From Gammaproteobacteria bacterium (GTDB taxonomy: Bacteria > Pseudomonadota > Gammaproteobacteria > Steroidobacterales > Foliamicaceae), in NCBI GenBank assembly GCA_009838035.1, contig VXSK01000029.1:1-64000 (forward strand): a DNA stretch of 64,000 nt. The letters are read 5' to 3'. The position numbers were made by a program, and so were the translations under genes. This document shows, one piece after another, positions 1 to 10,067 of this stretch (position 1 is its first letter; every line of letters starts with the position of its first letter). The notes beneath the pieces are model-generated. The model saw nothing but the letters and a program-made list of their open reading frames with translations, did not search any database and was not told the origin of the DNA.

Positions 1-787
<787 letters not shown>

Positions 788-837
788 AGCTTTTGTGCGA
801 TGCAGTCACGCCTGAGCGCGCGCTGGCATTGTAACCG

Positions 838-1467
838 CTAGGCGTCGTCTTCTTCCGGCGCGCCCACCTCGTCCCGGCTGGCCAGAACGCGGTCGATGAG
901 CCCGTAGGAGCACGCTTCCTCGCCGCTCATGAAATGGTCGCGGTCGGTGTCGCGGGCAATGCGCTTCAAGGGCTGGCCCGTATGTTCGGCCAGGATCCGG
1001 TTCAGCCGCTCCCGGGTCTTGAGCATTTCCTTCGCATGAATGTCCACGTCGGATGCCTGACCCTGAAAGCTGCCCATGGGCTGATGGATCATGACGCGCG
1101 AATGCGGCAGGCAGTAGCGCTTGCCCTTGGCGCCGCCCGCGAGCAACAGGGCCCCCATGCTGGCGGCCTGCCCGAGGCACAGCGTGCTCACGTCGGGCTT
1201 GATGAACTGCATCGTGTCGTAAATGGAAAGCCCGGAACTCACCAGGCCGCCCGGCGAATTGATGTAGAGGCTGATGTCCTTTCCGGGGTTCTCGGACTCC
1301 AGGAAAATCAGCTGGGCCACGATCAGGTTGGCCATGTGGTCGTCCACGGCGCCCACGACGAATACCAGCCGCTCCTTGAGCAGGCGCGAATAAATGTCGT
1401 AGGCGCGCTCGCCGCGGGCGGTCTGCTCCACGACCATGGGCACCAGATTCAATGCTTTTTCATTCAT
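838..1467 (-). CDS. clpP: ATP-dependent Clp protease proteolytic subunit ClpP
   Basis: ClpP is the serine peptidase of the Clp machine; it forms a tetradecameric chamber with ClpX. The 209-residue protein has the normal family length. The catalytic triad is visible: Ser103 in GQAASMGA, His128 in MIHQPMG and Asp177 in DTDRDHF. The ATG at 1467 overlaps the tig stop as ATGA, and the protein then begins [12 protein letters not shown] as in other ClpPs. A longer frame extending upstream would add about 32 basic residues encoded inside tig and is not credible. Translational coupling to tig is likely. Confidence 0.97.
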   Translation of the reverse strand: MNEKALNLVPMVVEQTARGERAYDIYSRLLKERLVFVVGAVDDHMANLIVAQLIFLESENPGKDISLYINSPGGLVSSGLSIYDTMQFIKPDVSTLCLGQAASMGALLLAGGAKGKRYCLPHSRVMIHQPMGSFQGQASDVDIHAKEMLKTRERLNRILAEHTGQPLKRIARDTDRDHFMSGEEACSYGLIDRVLASRDEVGAPEEDDA

Positions 1468-2831
1468 TGGGCAGTTCCTCCGGAAAGGACGGGCGGCATG
1501 GGTTCCATGAACTCGTCGAAGGCCATCGGGCGCGGCGTGACGGCGGCGTTTTCGTACAGCCATTCGAGCACCTGTTCCTCGCGCATCCGCGCACGCAGGT
1601 TGCCGACCAGTTCGCGATTGCCCGCCAGCTCCGCGAGCGCCGCCTCGGGTTCGGGAGCGCCGGCGGCAAGCACTTGTAATTGCTCGCGCAGTCTCTGATC
1701 ATCCAGCGCAATTTCCTCGCGCGCCGCGAGCTCGTTGATGAGTAGTTGCAGGCGCACGCGCTGCTCCGCCGCGGCCCGCATTCCGGGCATTTCCTCCGGC
1801 AACTCGGGCGGCTCCTCGGCTTCCTGCTCGCCGTCCGGGTCCGGAGGAGGCGGCGGCGGTCGCATGGCCTCCCGCGCCTGCTCGACTTCCTGGTCCACCA
1901 GCGTCCTGGGCGTCAGGCCGGGATTTGCGGTCAGCAACTGGTCGAACAGGGCCTGGCGCTTGTGTTCCTCGCATACGGATTGCAGTTCGCGTTCCAGAGT
2001 CGCGCGCACGTTCGCGCGTAAATCGTCGATGGCGCCGCTTTCGACACCCAGTTTTCCGATGAACTCTTCGTCGAGGTCCGGCAGCGAAGGCTCGGACACA
2101 CTCACGACTTCGACTTCGTACAGCACGCGCTTTCCACGCAGCGTTTCGTCCGGGTATTCGGGCGGCATCTTCAGGCGGAACTTCTTCTTCTTGGAAGCGG
2201 GCAATCCCACCAGGCGCTCCTCAAGCTGCGGCATCAGGCGAGTTTCGCCCAGCATCAGAGGCGCCTCATTGATCTCTCCGGCGTCCACGGTCTGGCGCCG
2301 CCGCGAAGCGCGGATATTCGCAACCATGCGGTCGCCTTCACGCGCCGGCCGGTCGACATCCTCCCACTGCGCGTCGCGCCGGCGCAGGCGCTCTATCGTG
2401 CGGTCCACGTCCCGCTCGCTGATTTCCACCTGGGGCTCCTCATAAGCGAGTTCGTCCAGGCGATTGAACTCGATGTCCGGGAGCACGTCGAAGGTGGCCT
2501 CGTATTCGAGATCGGCGCCCTCGCGCGCCTTGCTGGTCTTGACCTCTCCGCCTCCCACTACCCGCAGCTTCCGGTTCTGCGCGCCCTCGCGGAAACTCCG
2601 CTCGATGGTCTCGCGGGTCAGTTCGTTCCAGACGTCCTGGCCGTAGCGCTGCCGGATCAGCTTGATCGGCGCCTTGCCGGGCCGAAATCCGCGTATCCGC
2701 GTGCGCCGCCGCAGCGCGCCAAGGCGCGCCAGGAATTCCTGCTGCAGGACGGTCGCGGGAACCTGCACGTGCATGACGCGGCGAAGTCCCTCGCCGTCTT
2801 CCACCTTGTAGCTTGCGCTGTCGAGATTCAT
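1464..2831 (-). CDS. tig: trigger factor (ribosome-associated chaperone and peptidyl-prolyl isomerase)
   Basis: Trigger factor binds ribosomal protein L23 at the exit tunnel and shields nascent chains. The 455-residue product has the ribosome-binding signature GFRPGKAP near residue 49, a central FKBP-like domain (about residues 155-245) and a long helical C-terminal chaperone domain. An acidic, proline-rich insert around residues 330-350 ([11 protein letters not shown]) makes it slightly longer than typical family members of about 430-440 residues. It is the first gene of tig-clpP-clpX and lies 40 bp downstream of tRNA-Leu on the same strand, so transcription from the tRNA promoter could read into it. 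Confidence 0.96.
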   Translation of the reverse strand: MNLDSASYKVEDGEGLRRVMHVQVPATVLQQEFLARLGALRRRTRIRGFRPGKAPIKLIRQRYGQDVWNELTRETIERSFREGAQNRKLRVVGGGEVKTSKAREGADLEYEATFDVLPDIEFNRLDELAYEEPQVEISERDVDRTIERLRRRDAQWEDVDRPAREGDRMVANIRASRRRQTVDAGEINEAPLMLGETRLMPQLEERLVGLPASKKKKFRLKMPPEYPDETLRGKRVLYEVEVVSVSEPSLPDLDEEFIGKLGVESGAIDDLRANVRATLERELQSVCEEHKRQALFDQLLTANPGLTPRTLVDQEVEQAREAMRPPPPPPDPDGEQEAEEPPELPEEMPGMRAAAEQRVRLQLLINELAAREEIALDDQRLREQLQVLAAGAPEPEAALAELAGNRELVGNLRARMREEQVLEWLYENAAVTPRPMAFDEFMEPMPPVLSGGTAQ

Positions 2832-2871
2832 AGTGCCGGATGGTTTGGTCGCCGTTTCAGGGGAAGGGTAC

Positions 2872-2958
2872 TGGTGCGAAAGGAGAGATTCGAACTCTCA
2901 AGGGGATAACCCCACAGGAACCTAAATCCTGCGCGTCTACCAATTCCGCCACTTCCGC
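2872..2958 (-). tRNA. tRNA-Leu (anticodon UAG)
   Basis: The 87-nt gene folds as a class II tRNA. The acceptor stem GCGGAAG pairs with CTTTCGC (one G-U pair). The anticodon stem CAGGA/TCCTG encloses the loop TTTAGGT, giving anticodon TAG. A long variable arm is present and the T-loop reads GTTCGAATC. The 3' CCA is encoded (2872-2874). It sits between purC and tig, on the tig strand. Confidence 0.97.
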
Positions 2959-2967
2959 TCCCCCTCA

Positions 2968-2973
2968 ATTATA
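2968..2973 (-). promoter_or_regulatory. -10 box, probable promoter of tRNA-Leu (and perhaps tig)
   Basis: The minus strand reads a perfect TATAAT whose 3' end lies 10 nt before the tRNA 5' end, the right distance for a short-leader tRNA transcript. No good -35 hexamer is seen at 16-18 bp. That region is instead occupied by a perfect palindrome, GCCGGCGCGCCGGC (2979-2992). The -10 match is seen directly; promoter function is inferred. Confidence 0.5.
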
Positions 2974-3007
2974 GATTTGCCGGCGCGCCGGCGGCGGCGA
3001 AGGCCTG

Positions 3008-3892
3008 TCAGGAGGTGAGGAGTTCGAGGGCGGTCTGGTATTTCTCGGCGGTGCGGGCTATCACGCTTTCCGGGAGGCGGGGCGCGGGCGGCTCATGGTC
3101 CCAGTCCACCGAGTTCAGGTAATCGCGCACGAACTGCTTGTCGTAGCTCGGCGGCGATACGCCCACCTGGTACTCGGAAGCCGGCCAGAATCGCGAGGAG
3201 TCGGGCGTCAGCACTTCATCGATCAGCACCAGTTCCCCGGCCGCGTTGATCCCGAACTCGAACTTGGTATCGGCCACGATGATGCCGCGCGCGGCGGCAT
3301 GCTCGGTCCCGAACCGGAACAGGGCCAGCGCTATGTCCCTCACCTGCTCGGCCAACGAGTCGCCGATCAGGCTTGCGGTCTGCGCCATTCCGATGTTCTC
3401 GTCGTGTTCGCCGGCCTCGGCCTTGGTGGCCGGCGTGAATATGGCTTCCGGCAGTCGCTCGCCAAGGCGAAGGCCCTCCGGCAGGCGGATGCCGCATACT
3501 TCGCCGGTGGCCTGGTAGTCCTTCCAGCCCGAGCCGATCAAGTGTCCGCGCACCACCGCTTCGACGGGCAGCGCCCGCACCCTGTCCATCAGCACCGAAC
3601 GCGACTCGAGCTCCTCCAGCGCGTCCGGTTCGAGGCCGTCGATCACGTCGCCCAGGGGCGTGTGCAGCAGCGCATTCGGCACGATTTGGCCGGTATTGGC
3701 GAACCAGAACCGCGACAGCGCCGTCAGCACGCGGCCCTTGCCGGGAATGGGATCGGGCAGCACCACGTCGAAGGCGGAAATACGGTCGCTGGTCACCAGA
3801 AGGAGGCGATCGTCGCCCACCGCGTAGAGGTCGCGGACCTTGCCGCTGCCGATGGACTGCAAACCCGGAATTTCGGTATACGATACGGTCAC
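3008..3892 (-). CDS. purC: phosphoribosylaminoimidazole-succinocarboxamide synthase (SAICAR synthetase)
   Basis: PurC joins CAIR and aspartate, using ATP, in de novo purine synthesis. The protein has the SAICAR synthetase landmarks GSGKVRDLY, TSDRISAFDV, EAVVRGHLIGSGWKDY and DEVLTPDSSRFW. I place the start at GTG 3892: AAGGGAG lies 6 nt upstream and the product (TVSYTEIPGLQSIGSGKVRD after the initiator) matches the family N-terminus. An in-frame start 63 nt upstream has no comparable site. The 294-residue length fits the longer class of PurC rather than the short E. coli type of about 237. It is divergent from djlA with a 72-bp gap. Confidence 0.95.
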   Translation of the reverse strand: MTVSYTEIPGLQSIGSGKVRDLYAVGDDRLLLVTSDRISAFDVVLPDPIPGKGRVLTALSRFWFANTGQIVPNALLHTPLGDVIDGLEPDALEELESRSVLMDRVRALPVEAVVRGHLIGSGWKDYQATGEVCGIRLPEGLRLGERLPEAIFTPATKAEAGEHDENIGMAQTASLIGDSLAEQVRDIALALFRFGTEHAAARGIIVADTKFEFGINAAGELVLIDEVLTPDSSRFWPASEYQVGVSPPSYDKQFVRDYLNSVDWDHEPPAPRLPESVIARTAEKYQTALELLTS

Positions 3893-3964
3893 TGTCTGCT
3901 CCCTTGTGCGTTCGTTTCGGGCGTATTCTAGTGTGCTGAGCGCGACACTGCCCACGCCAGGCCA

Positions 3965-4780
3965 ATGTACGTATTTCTTCTAGGAAAAGCCGCCGGGTTC
4001 ATCTTCGGATTCATGTTCGGCAGTCTGCCCGGAGCGCTTCTGGGAGTGCTGCTCGGGCACATGGTGGACCGCAGCATGTCGCGAAGCTTGGGCGGATCGT
4101 GGCAGACCTACTCCGGCGCAGAGACCGCCAACCGCCGGCGGGTCTTTTTCGCGTCCACCTTCCGCGTGATGGGGCATATCGCCAAGGCCGACGGCCGCGT
4201 GACCGAAGAGGAAATCCAGGCCGCGCGCCAGGTGATGCAGGGAATGCGGCTGAACCCGGCCCAGATACGCGAGGCCATCGACTGCTTCAACGAAGGCAAG
4301 GAGCCGCACTTCGACCTGGACGGCGAGTTGATGCGGATGAACGAAGCCTGCCGCGGTCAGCCGCTGCTCAGGCAGTTCTTTCTCCAGACGCAGTTCTTCA
4401 TGGCCTTCGCCCACGGCGGCGTGACCGGCGAGGAGCGGGCGGCGCTGGATCGTATCGGGCAGGCGCTGGGACTCTCGCAATGGCAGATCAGCCAACTCGA
4501 AGCGCAGGCGCGCATGCGGGCCGGATTCGCCGGCGGCAACGGCCGCGCGGGTCCGGCACGGCAGCAGCCGATCGGGGACGCCTACCGCGCCCTGGGCGTT
4601 TCGTCCAGCGCCAGCGACCAGGAGGTCAAAACGGCCTACCGCCGCCTGATGAAGGAGAACCACCCGGACAAGCTGGTGGCGCGCGGACTGCCCGAAGCGA
4701 TGATGGAGCGCGCCCGCGAACGCACCCGCGAGGTCAACCGGGCCTACGAACAGATCAAGGAACAGCGCGGAATGCGCTAA
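3965..4780 (+). CDS. djlA: DjlA-type membrane-anchored J-domain co-chaperone
   Basis: DjlA is an inner-membrane DnaJ-family protein that stimulates DnaK. The 271-residue product has the expected order: one N-terminal glycine-rich membrane segment (about residues 5-32, ending in LLGHMVD), a TerB-like helical domain (about 55-175, with MGHIAKADGRVTEEEI), and a C-terminal J domain from about 200 to 271 with the diagnostic HPD in NHPDKLVARGLP. Length and architecture match DjlA. It is divergent from purC. Its stop is followed by two inverted-repeat elements that separate it from convergent rpe. Confidence 0.92.
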   Translation: MYVFLLGKAAGFIFGFMFGSLPGALLGVLLGHMVDRSMSRSLGGSWQTYSGAETANRRRVFFASTFRVMGHIAKADGRVTEEEIQAARQVMQGMRLNPAQIREAIDCFNEGKEPHFDLDGELMRMNEACRGQPLLRQFFLQTQFFMAFAHGGVTGEERAALDRIGQALGLSQWQISQLEAQARMRAGFAGGNGRAGPARQQPIGDAYRALGVSSSASDQEVKTAYRRLMKENHPDKLVARGLPEAMMERARERTREVNRAYEQIKEQRGMR

Positions 4781-4811
4781 CCCCGCCTTCTCTTAGTGCT
4801 CGCTTCGATTC

Positions 4812-4918
4812 GCCATCTCTTTGCTCCCTTCTTCCGGGAGACGCATGAATACGTCCCTGTAGCTTGCTCCGGCATCCCTGCCTCCAATACTCCCGGAAGA
4901 AGGGAGCAAAGAGACGGC
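4812..4918. repeat. long inverted-repeat element A1 (relative of the window-wide repeat family)
   Basis: The left arm 4812-4840 and right arm 4890-4918 are 29 nt each and complementary with a single mismatch (position 4815). The 49-nt interior begins ACGCATGAATACG and ends GCCTCCAATA. It keeps the family's outer GGAGACGC and CTCCAA...CTCC pieces, but its middle differs from the other copies. It lies 31 bp after djlA in a convergent gap. It could work as a bidirectional terminator, although no T-run is seen. Confidence 0.8.
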
Positions 4919-4948
4919 TAAGGGACTGGAAATGCGCCGACGGTAGCC

Positions 4949-5062
4949 CCTTTGTGTGCCTTCCTCTCGTGGGAGCGTAAAAGCAGGATAGCGATTCCGA
5001 GCCAGTGAGCGCCGATGCCCCGGCGCGAACAGCGTCTCCAACGAGAGGGAGGCACACAAAGG
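4949..5062. repeat. long inverted-repeat element A2 (core in reverse orientation)
   Basis: The left arm 4949-4970 (CCTTTGTGTGCCTTCCTCTC plus GT) pairs with 5041-5062 through 22 positions, one of them G-T. The interior reads GGGAGCGTAAAAGCAGGATA, then continues to AGCGTCTCC. This is the reverse complement of the core seen at 33724-33770 and 58519-58570, with extra sequence in the middle. It lies between djlA and rpe, next to A1. Together the two elements fill almost the whole 307-bp convergent gap (4781-5087). Confidence 0.8.
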
Positions 5063-5087
5063 AGCGGGATCGAAGCGCCGGGAGAGG

Positions 5088-5753
5088 CTATTCGCCGAGT
5101 GCCGTGCGCATTTCTCCGATGGCCTCGGCGTAATCGTCCGCGCCGAAGATCGCCGAACCGGCCACGAAGGTATCGGCCCCGGCGGCCGCGATCTCCGCGA
5201 TATTGCCGGCCTTGACGCCCCCGTCCACTTCCAGCCACACGTCGCGCCCGCCGGCGTCGATGCGGCTGCGGGCCTCGGAAAGCTTGGCAAGGGCCTGGGG
5301 TATGAATTTCTGGCCGCCGAAGCCCGGATTGACGGACATGATCAGCACCAGGTCTATGGCCTGAAGCGTGTGATCCAGCCAGCTCAGCGGCGTGGCGGGA
5401 TTGAAGGCCAGCCCCGCGCGGCAGCCGTGCTCGTGGATCAGCCCGATCGTGCGATCGACGTGGCCGCTGGCCTCGGGGTGGAAGCTCACGATGCTCGCGC
5501 CGGCCTCGGCGAAAGACCGGGCCACGGCGTCAACCGGGCTGACCATGAGATGCACGTCGATCGGCGCCGTGATCCCATGCTCGCGCAAGGCGCTGCAGAC
5601 CAGCGGCCCCACGGTCAGGTTGGGAACGTAGTGATGGTCCATCACGTCGAAGTGGATCACGTCCGCGCCGGCCTCCAGGACGGCGTCGACCTCCTCGCCC
5701 AGGCGGGCGAAGTCGGCGGACAGGATCGAGGGAGCGATGCGGGCGCGTTTCAT
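5088..5753 (-). CDS. rpe: ribulose-phosphate 3-epimerase
   Basis: Rpe interconverts ribulose-5-phosphate and xylulose-5-phosphate in the pentose phosphate pathway. It is a 221-residue TIM-barrel protein with the family motifs [53 protein letters not shown] and LEVDGGVK. Metal ligands (His/Asp of HFDVMD and HLMV, Asp of EVDGG) are present. It is full length, ends next to inverted repeat A2, and lies 17 bp downstream of coq7 on the same strand. Confidence 0.96.
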   Translation of the reverse strand: MKRARIAPSILSADFARLGEEVDAVLEAGADVIHFDVMDHHYVPNLTVGPLVCSALREHGITAPIDVHLMVSPVDAVARSFAEAGASIVSFHPEASGHVDRTIGLIHEHGCRAGLAFNPATPLSWLDHTLQAIDLVLIMSVNPGFGGQKFIPQALAKLSEARSRIDAGGRDVWLEVDGGVKAGNIAEIAAAGADTFVAGSAIFGADDYAEAIGEMRTALGE

Positions 5754-5770
5754 TTCACTGCCTCCGGCGC

Positions 5771-6463
5771 TCAGATATAGCGCGCGGTGGTGGTCATGAC
5801 GCCGGAAACCAGGCGCATGGCCGAGCGCGCGACTTCCGGCAATGGTTCGCCGCCGGCTTCTTCCGCATCCCGTCCATGGCGGGCCTCGTCGGCGCGCATC
5901 TGCTCGAGGATCCTGCGGCTGCGCACGTCGTCGGCGGGCAGCTCGTCAAGATGTCCTTCGAGGTGATTCTCGACCTGCGCCTCGGTCTCGGCCAGGAAGC
6001 CGAGGCTGGAGCGGTCGCCCATCAGTCCGGCAAGCGCGCCGATGCCGAAGGAACCGGCATACCAGAAGGGGGTAAGCAGGCTGCGGCGGCCGTTCAGCTC
6101 GGTGATCCGCTCCTCGCACCACTTCAGATGGCGGCCTTCCTCGTCGGCCGCGCTCAGCAGATTGCGCCTCAGGCCGGGGTCGCGGGCGACCAGGGCCTGG
6201 CCTCGGTAAAGCGCCTGGGCGGAGACTTCGCCCGAATGGTTGACGCGCATGAGGCCGGCGCTGTGCTCCCGATCCTGGCTGGATTCGATCCCGTCCTCCG
6301 CGTCGCCGGCGGGGTTGTCGGCTGACGGCGCGGGCTCGCCGGCGCAGACGCGCAGGCAGTGGCCCAGTTCCGCGAGCAACTGGTCGCCGATGGATCGTTC
6401 GTTGTCCGTCATCGCTCTATCCGACTTGTCGCCGGGCTTGTCCGTGCCCGCCAAAGCGGTCAT
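5771..6463 (-). CDS. coq7: Coq7-type 2-polyprenyl-3-methyl-6-methoxy-1,4-benzoquinone hydroxylase
   Basis: Coq7 is a membrane-associated di-iron monooxygenase in ubiquinone synthesis. The ferritin-like ligand pattern is visible: E in [41 protein letters not shown], and [11 protein letters not shown] at the end. Two starts are possible. ATG 6463 overlaps the upstream stop as ATGA (230 residues). ATG 6412 has a weak GGA ribosome site and gives a 213-residue protein beginning [16 protein letters not shown], closer to typical Coq7 length. I give the longer one because of the overlap. Function is firm; the start is not. Confidence 0.9.
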   Translation of the reverse strand: MTALAGTDKPGDKSDRAMTDNERSIGDQLLAELGHCLRVCAGEPAPSADNPAGDAEDGIESSQDREHSAGLMRVNHSGEVSAQALYRGQALVARDPGLRRNLLSAADEEGRHLKWCEERITELNGRRSLLTPFWYAGSFGIGALAGLMGDRSSLGFLAETEAQVENHLEGHLDELPADDVRSRRILEQMRADEARHGRDAEEAGGEPLPEVARSAMRLVSGVMTTTARYI

Positions 6464-8259
6464 GGTAGCAAAGACGCGCCTGCCGAGATATATCCCTCGA
6501 TTATTTCGGTCAACATCGGCAGCGTGATGCTGCCTGACGATAGAACGGCCGCGTGGAAGTCCGGCAAATTGAACGACTTGCCCAGGGCTTGTTGCGCCCG
6601 GGCGCGGAGCGTTTCGATGTGGCGCATCCCGACCTTGTAGGTGAGCGCCTGGGCGGGCCAATTGAAGTATCGCTTGACTTCGGAAATGTTGTCTCCCGGA
6701 GCGTTGCCGGTGTTTTCGTTCATGAAACGCAGCGCCCGGTTGAAGCTCCATCGTTTTCGGTGAATCCCGGTGTCGACGACGATGCGCACGGCCCGAAACA
6801 GCTCCAGCGCCAGGCGGCCGGCGTCCTGAATCGGATCGGCGTAGAACCCAAGTTCCCTGGGGAACTTTTCGGCGTAGAGCGCCCAGCCTTCCGCGAACGC
6901 CCCGATGTAGTACTGGCGCCGGAACAGCGGCCTGTCTCCCAGTTCAATGGCGGCGGCAGCCTGCAGGTGATGCCCGGGTATGGCCTCGTGGTAGCAGACC
7001 GCTTCGAGCTGGTAGGCCGGTCCGTCCGCCACTTTCTCCGTGTTGAGATAGAAAACGCCCGGACGGGAGCCGTCCGCCGATGGTTCGACGTAGTAGGCCC
7101 GCCCGGAAGTTGCGGCCGAAATCGGGTCGATGGGCCGGACTTCCAAAGGCACGCGGGATCGATGCGAAGTCAGCCGTTCGGACGCAGCCGCGATGCCGGC
7201 GATAAATTCCCTGGCCTGGGACAGGTATTCCGCCCTGCCCTGCGGGGTATCGGCAAAGTAGAACTCAGGGCTGGTTGCCAGGTGGCGCAGAAACGATTTT
7301 TCCCCGCCCCGGTAGCCGAGATCCCTGCCGACCAGCTCAATCTCGGACTGGATCCTGGCGGTCTCGGCAAGCCCCCAGTCATGCAGTTCGTCGGGATCCA
7401 GCGGTATGGTGCAATGCCTCAGAATTTCCGAAGCGTAGAAATCGGCCCCATCCGGCATCGCCCACACACCATTGCTGGCGGACAGGCCCCGCGACACACG
7501 GCGCAAGTCATCGCGGTACCTTTCGACAGCCGGGGCCAAATCCTCGCGCAGCAGGGTTTGCAGGGTACGCGTCAGCCGGTTGCGATCACTCGCGGGCAGT
7601 TGCGCGGCGTCGCACTTCGCGGTAAAGGCAAGGGCCACCGGGTGTTTGTCGCTATCGGCAAGCCGTTTTGCCGCCTCGACGGCCGAGGCGTCAATGTCCG
7701 CGAAATTGAATGCGGGCGGTGGGCAATCCGCGGCGATGGAGGCGGCCATTCGGTCGCCCTCGACGCGCAGCAACTCACCCATGCTCCGCACTCTTTCGAC
7801 GTATGCCCGGGCATCGGAGAGAGAACGGATCTCGTGGTACTGCATCAGCACCGAAGGAGCGTACACGTGGGGCGCGAGCGCTCCGAAGAACGGCACGTGG
7901 TGGCGCCTCCAGCGGGCCTCTTCGATCAGTTCGCGCTGGGAAAGCGCATACAGCAGCGCGTCGTCCGAACCGCATTCCGCGCCGACGCACAACTTCTTGA
8001 GTCGCTCAAGATTCGACTTCGCAATTTGCGCCCGTTCGTCGTACCAGCGGTCGGTCCGAAGGGTCCAGGTGTCGTGCGCGGTCCCGTTCGGAGCCGGGAA
8101 GTGAAGCAGCGTGGCCCGGGTCGGATCACCCTGAAGCTGCTCGCGGAAAGACCGGTCGTAGAACTCCCTCAGCGTGCCTCGGGATTCCGCTCCCGCAGCA
8201 GGCAAAGGCGCGAGGGCGGCGCAGACAGCGGCAAGAAATCGTCTGCGGTCAATGCTCAT
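6460..8259 (-). CDS. exported DUF885 family metallopeptidase-like protein
   Basis: This 599-residue protein belongs to the DUF885 family of predicted zinc peptidases. The N-terminus MSIDRRRFLAAVCAALA has a twin-arginine-type signal, so it is probably exported folded. The zinc motif HEAIPGH begins at His424, followed by the family's FAEGWALYAE block (about 456-465), where the third ligand normally lies. The C-terminal QALTYKVGMRHI segment is also typical. Its stop overlaps the coq7 start. Substrates are unknown; family members are usually annotated as dipeptidases or carboxypeptidases. It starts a long run of peptide- and amino-acid-processing genes. Confidence 0.88.
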   Translation of the reverse strand: MSIDRRRFLAAVCAALAPLPAAGAESRGTLREFYDRSFREQLQGDPTRATLLHFPAPNGTAHDTWTLRTDRWYDERAQIAKSNLERLKKLCVGAECGSDDALLYALSQRELIEEARWRRHHVPFFGALAPHVYAPSVLMQYHEIRSLSDARAYVERVRSMGELLRVEGDRMAASIAADCPPPAFNFADIDASAVEAAKRLADSDKHPVALAFTAKCDAAQLPASDRNRLTRTLQTLLREDLAPAVERYRDDLRRVSRGLSASNGVWAMPDGADFYASEILRHCTIPLDPDELHDWGLAETARIQSEIELVGRDLGYRGGEKSFLRHLATSPEFYFADTPQGRAEYLSQAREFIAGIAAASERLTSHRSRVPLEVRPIDPISAATSGRAYYVEPSADGSRPGVFYLNTEKVADGPAYQLEAVCYHEAIPGHHLQAAAAIELGDRPLFRRQYYIGAFAEGWALYAEKFPRELGFYADPIQDAGRLALELFRAVRIVVDTGIHRKRWSFNRALRFMNENTGNAPGDNISEVKRYFNWPAQALTYKVGMRHIETLRARAQQALGKSFNLPDFHAAVLSSGSITLPMLTEIIEGYISAGASLLP

Positions 8260-8290
8260 TCGTCACTTGCCCGCCGGTCGTAAGGATTTC

Positions 8291-9979
8291 TCAATTCACG
8301 CCCTTGCGCAGCACCTTGCCGTGCGGTTGCTCGCTCAGGACTCCATGCCGGACCGCGACGCGGCCGTTAACCAGGACGAAGTCGAATCCCTCGGGAGGCA
8401 GGTCGTAATGGGTCCAGGTTGCCCTGGCCCTGACGTTCTCGGGCGCGAAAATCACCAGATCGGCTTTCTTGCCGGCCTCTACCGTGCCGCGGTCGCGAAG
8501 ACCGGTGATTCGGGCAGGCAGCCCGGTCATCTTGTGCACCGCTTTTTCCAGCGACATTCGCGCGTCGTTGACCACGTATTCCTCAATGACCTTCGGATAG
8601 GTTCCGTAGCTCCGCGGGTGCCTTGTGGACGGCGATCCATCCGTGCCGATCGCGATGTGGTCGGCGACTATGAATACGTCGTGCGTTTCCCGGCTCTGGG
8701 TGAAGTGCGCGGCGCCAGGCCCGCCAAAGCCGAAGACGTCAATCAGCACGTCCACGAAGGGCAGCGCCAGCGCTTCGGCTGCTTCAGCCAGCGTCTTGCC
8801 GCTGAACTCACCGCTCACGATCAGGATGCGTTCGGGGCCGTGCCGCGACATGACCCGATCGAACAGCGCCTGTTCGAGCCGCGGGCGGTCGTTTTCGGCG
8901 GCGGCCTCGAACTCGCTGCGCTGCTTGGCCCATGACGGATACACGAGAGCCATGTCCGCCATACCGGCCACATACGGGTACACGTCCGCAGTTATGTCCA
9001 CGCCTTCGGCACGGGCGTCCCGGATCCGATCAACCACCTCCACGCCTTCCTGCCAGGTAAGGCCGCCCACGATCTTGATATGGGAAGCATTTACGCGCGC
9101 ATGTCGTCCCTGGGCGATCAGTTCGTCGATCGCGCCCAGAATGGCGCCGGCGTCCTCGGTGCGCATGTGGCTCATGACAACCCCGTCCCTGGCGCCGACC
9201 ACCTTCGCCATGGCAACCAGCTCGTCGGTATGCGAATACCGCTCCGGGACATATTCGAGGCCGCTGCTGATGCCAAAGGCGCCGGCCTGCATCTCCGCCT
9301 CCAGGACTTCGATCATCATCGCGAGCTGCTCCGGCGTCGGAACGGGCCGCGTACCAACACCCGTCATCCAGCGCAGGGAACCGATTCCAACCAGCGCCGC
9401 TATGTTCGGCGCAACGCCCGCCTGCTCCACCTTCAGCGACCATTCCAGGAGGCTGCGAGGGTGTTCCGATGCGGGATCCGGCGACGCCATGGACTTTCGC
9501 CATTCGTCCATGGACAGCCTGTAGCCCGCGCGGATGTCCATGTGGAAACCCGGCGTACGTCCGTCCTGGCCCACCACCTTGGTGGTTACGCCCTGCAGCA
9601 CGAAACTCTCCTGCAGTCCCGATATCAGTGGGTCGCCGTGGGCGTGGGTGTCTATGAAACCGGGGGTGACCACCCTGCCTGTCGCGTCAAGGAGCTGGTC
9701 CGCCTGGACTCTCGATCCGTCGAGCTGGCCGACATAGGCAATTCCGTCTCCCTCGATCAGCACATCGGCCCGGTACGACGGCGCGCCGGTGCCGTCGACG
9801 ATGGTCCCTCCGCTGATCAGCACGTCGTACCGGACCGAGTAGTCCGGTTCGCCCGGTACACCGGCGTTTCCGGCGTCCGGAGACTGTCCGGCCGCGGATC
9901 CTGCAAGCAGAAGCACGCACAGAAATGCGGCTTTGTGCAGGGTAATCGAGGGTCGATGCATGGGGCCGGTACCGGTCAT
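8291..9979 (-). CDS. N-acyl-D-amino-acid deacylase family amidohydrolase, exported
   Basis: The 562-residue protein is a metal-dependent amidohydrolase of the D-aminoacylase group. It has a composite beta-sandwich (VLISGGTIVDGTGAPSYRAD near residue 53), the metal motif GFIDTHAHGD, the D-aminoacylase-like SSGLEYVPERYSHTDEL, a His in VVMSHMRTED, NASHIKI, and the late Asp in IAIGTDGSPSTRHPR. A hydrophobic signal (LHKAAFLCVLLLAGSAAG) indicates export. The start is uncertain: ATG 9979, or ATG 9961 which gives a shorter signal peptide; neither has a good ribosome site. Members release D-amino acids from N-acyl derivatives or act on related amides. Divergent from the gene at 10068. Confidence 0.85.
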   Translation of the reverse strand: MTGTGPMHRPSITLHKAAFLCVLLLAGSAAGQSPDAGNAGVPGEPDYSVRYDVLISGGTIVDGTGAPSYRADVLIEGDGIAYVGQLDGSRVQADQLLDATGRVVTPGFIDTHAHGDPLISGLQESFVLQGVTTKVVGQDGRTPGFHMDIRAGYRLSMDEWRKSMASPDPASEHPRSLLEWSLKVEQAGVAPNIAALVGIGSLRWMTGVGTRPVPTPEQLAMMIEVLEAEMQAGAFGISSGLEYVPERYSHTDELVAMAKVVGARDGVVMSHMRTEDAGAILGAIDELIAQGRHARVNASHIKIVGGLTWQEGVEVVDRIRDARAEGVDITADVYPYVAGMADMALVYPSWAKQRSEFEAAAENDRPRLEQALFDRVMSRHGPERILIVSGEFSGKTLAEAAEALALPFVDVLIDVFGFGGPGAAHFTQSRETHDVFIVADHIAIGTDGSPSTRHPRSYGTYPKVIEEYVVNDARMSLEKAVHKMTGLPARITGLRDRGTVEAGKKADLVIFAPENVRARATWTHYDLPPEGFDFVLVNGRVAVRHGVLSEQPHGKVLRKGVN

Positions 9980-10067
9980 CCGGTCAAAGTGCAGCGTTCA
10001 GTAGAATGCTACCAGCCCGCGGTAATAGTCGCGCGCAAGACGGACAGCGGGAATTCGAATCGGGAAC

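Noticed and set aside
2979..2992. Perfect palindrome GCCGGCGCGCCGGC as a rho-independent terminator of purC
   Set aside because: It has no loop and no T-run after it on the purC strand; it overlaps the tRNA promoter region instead.
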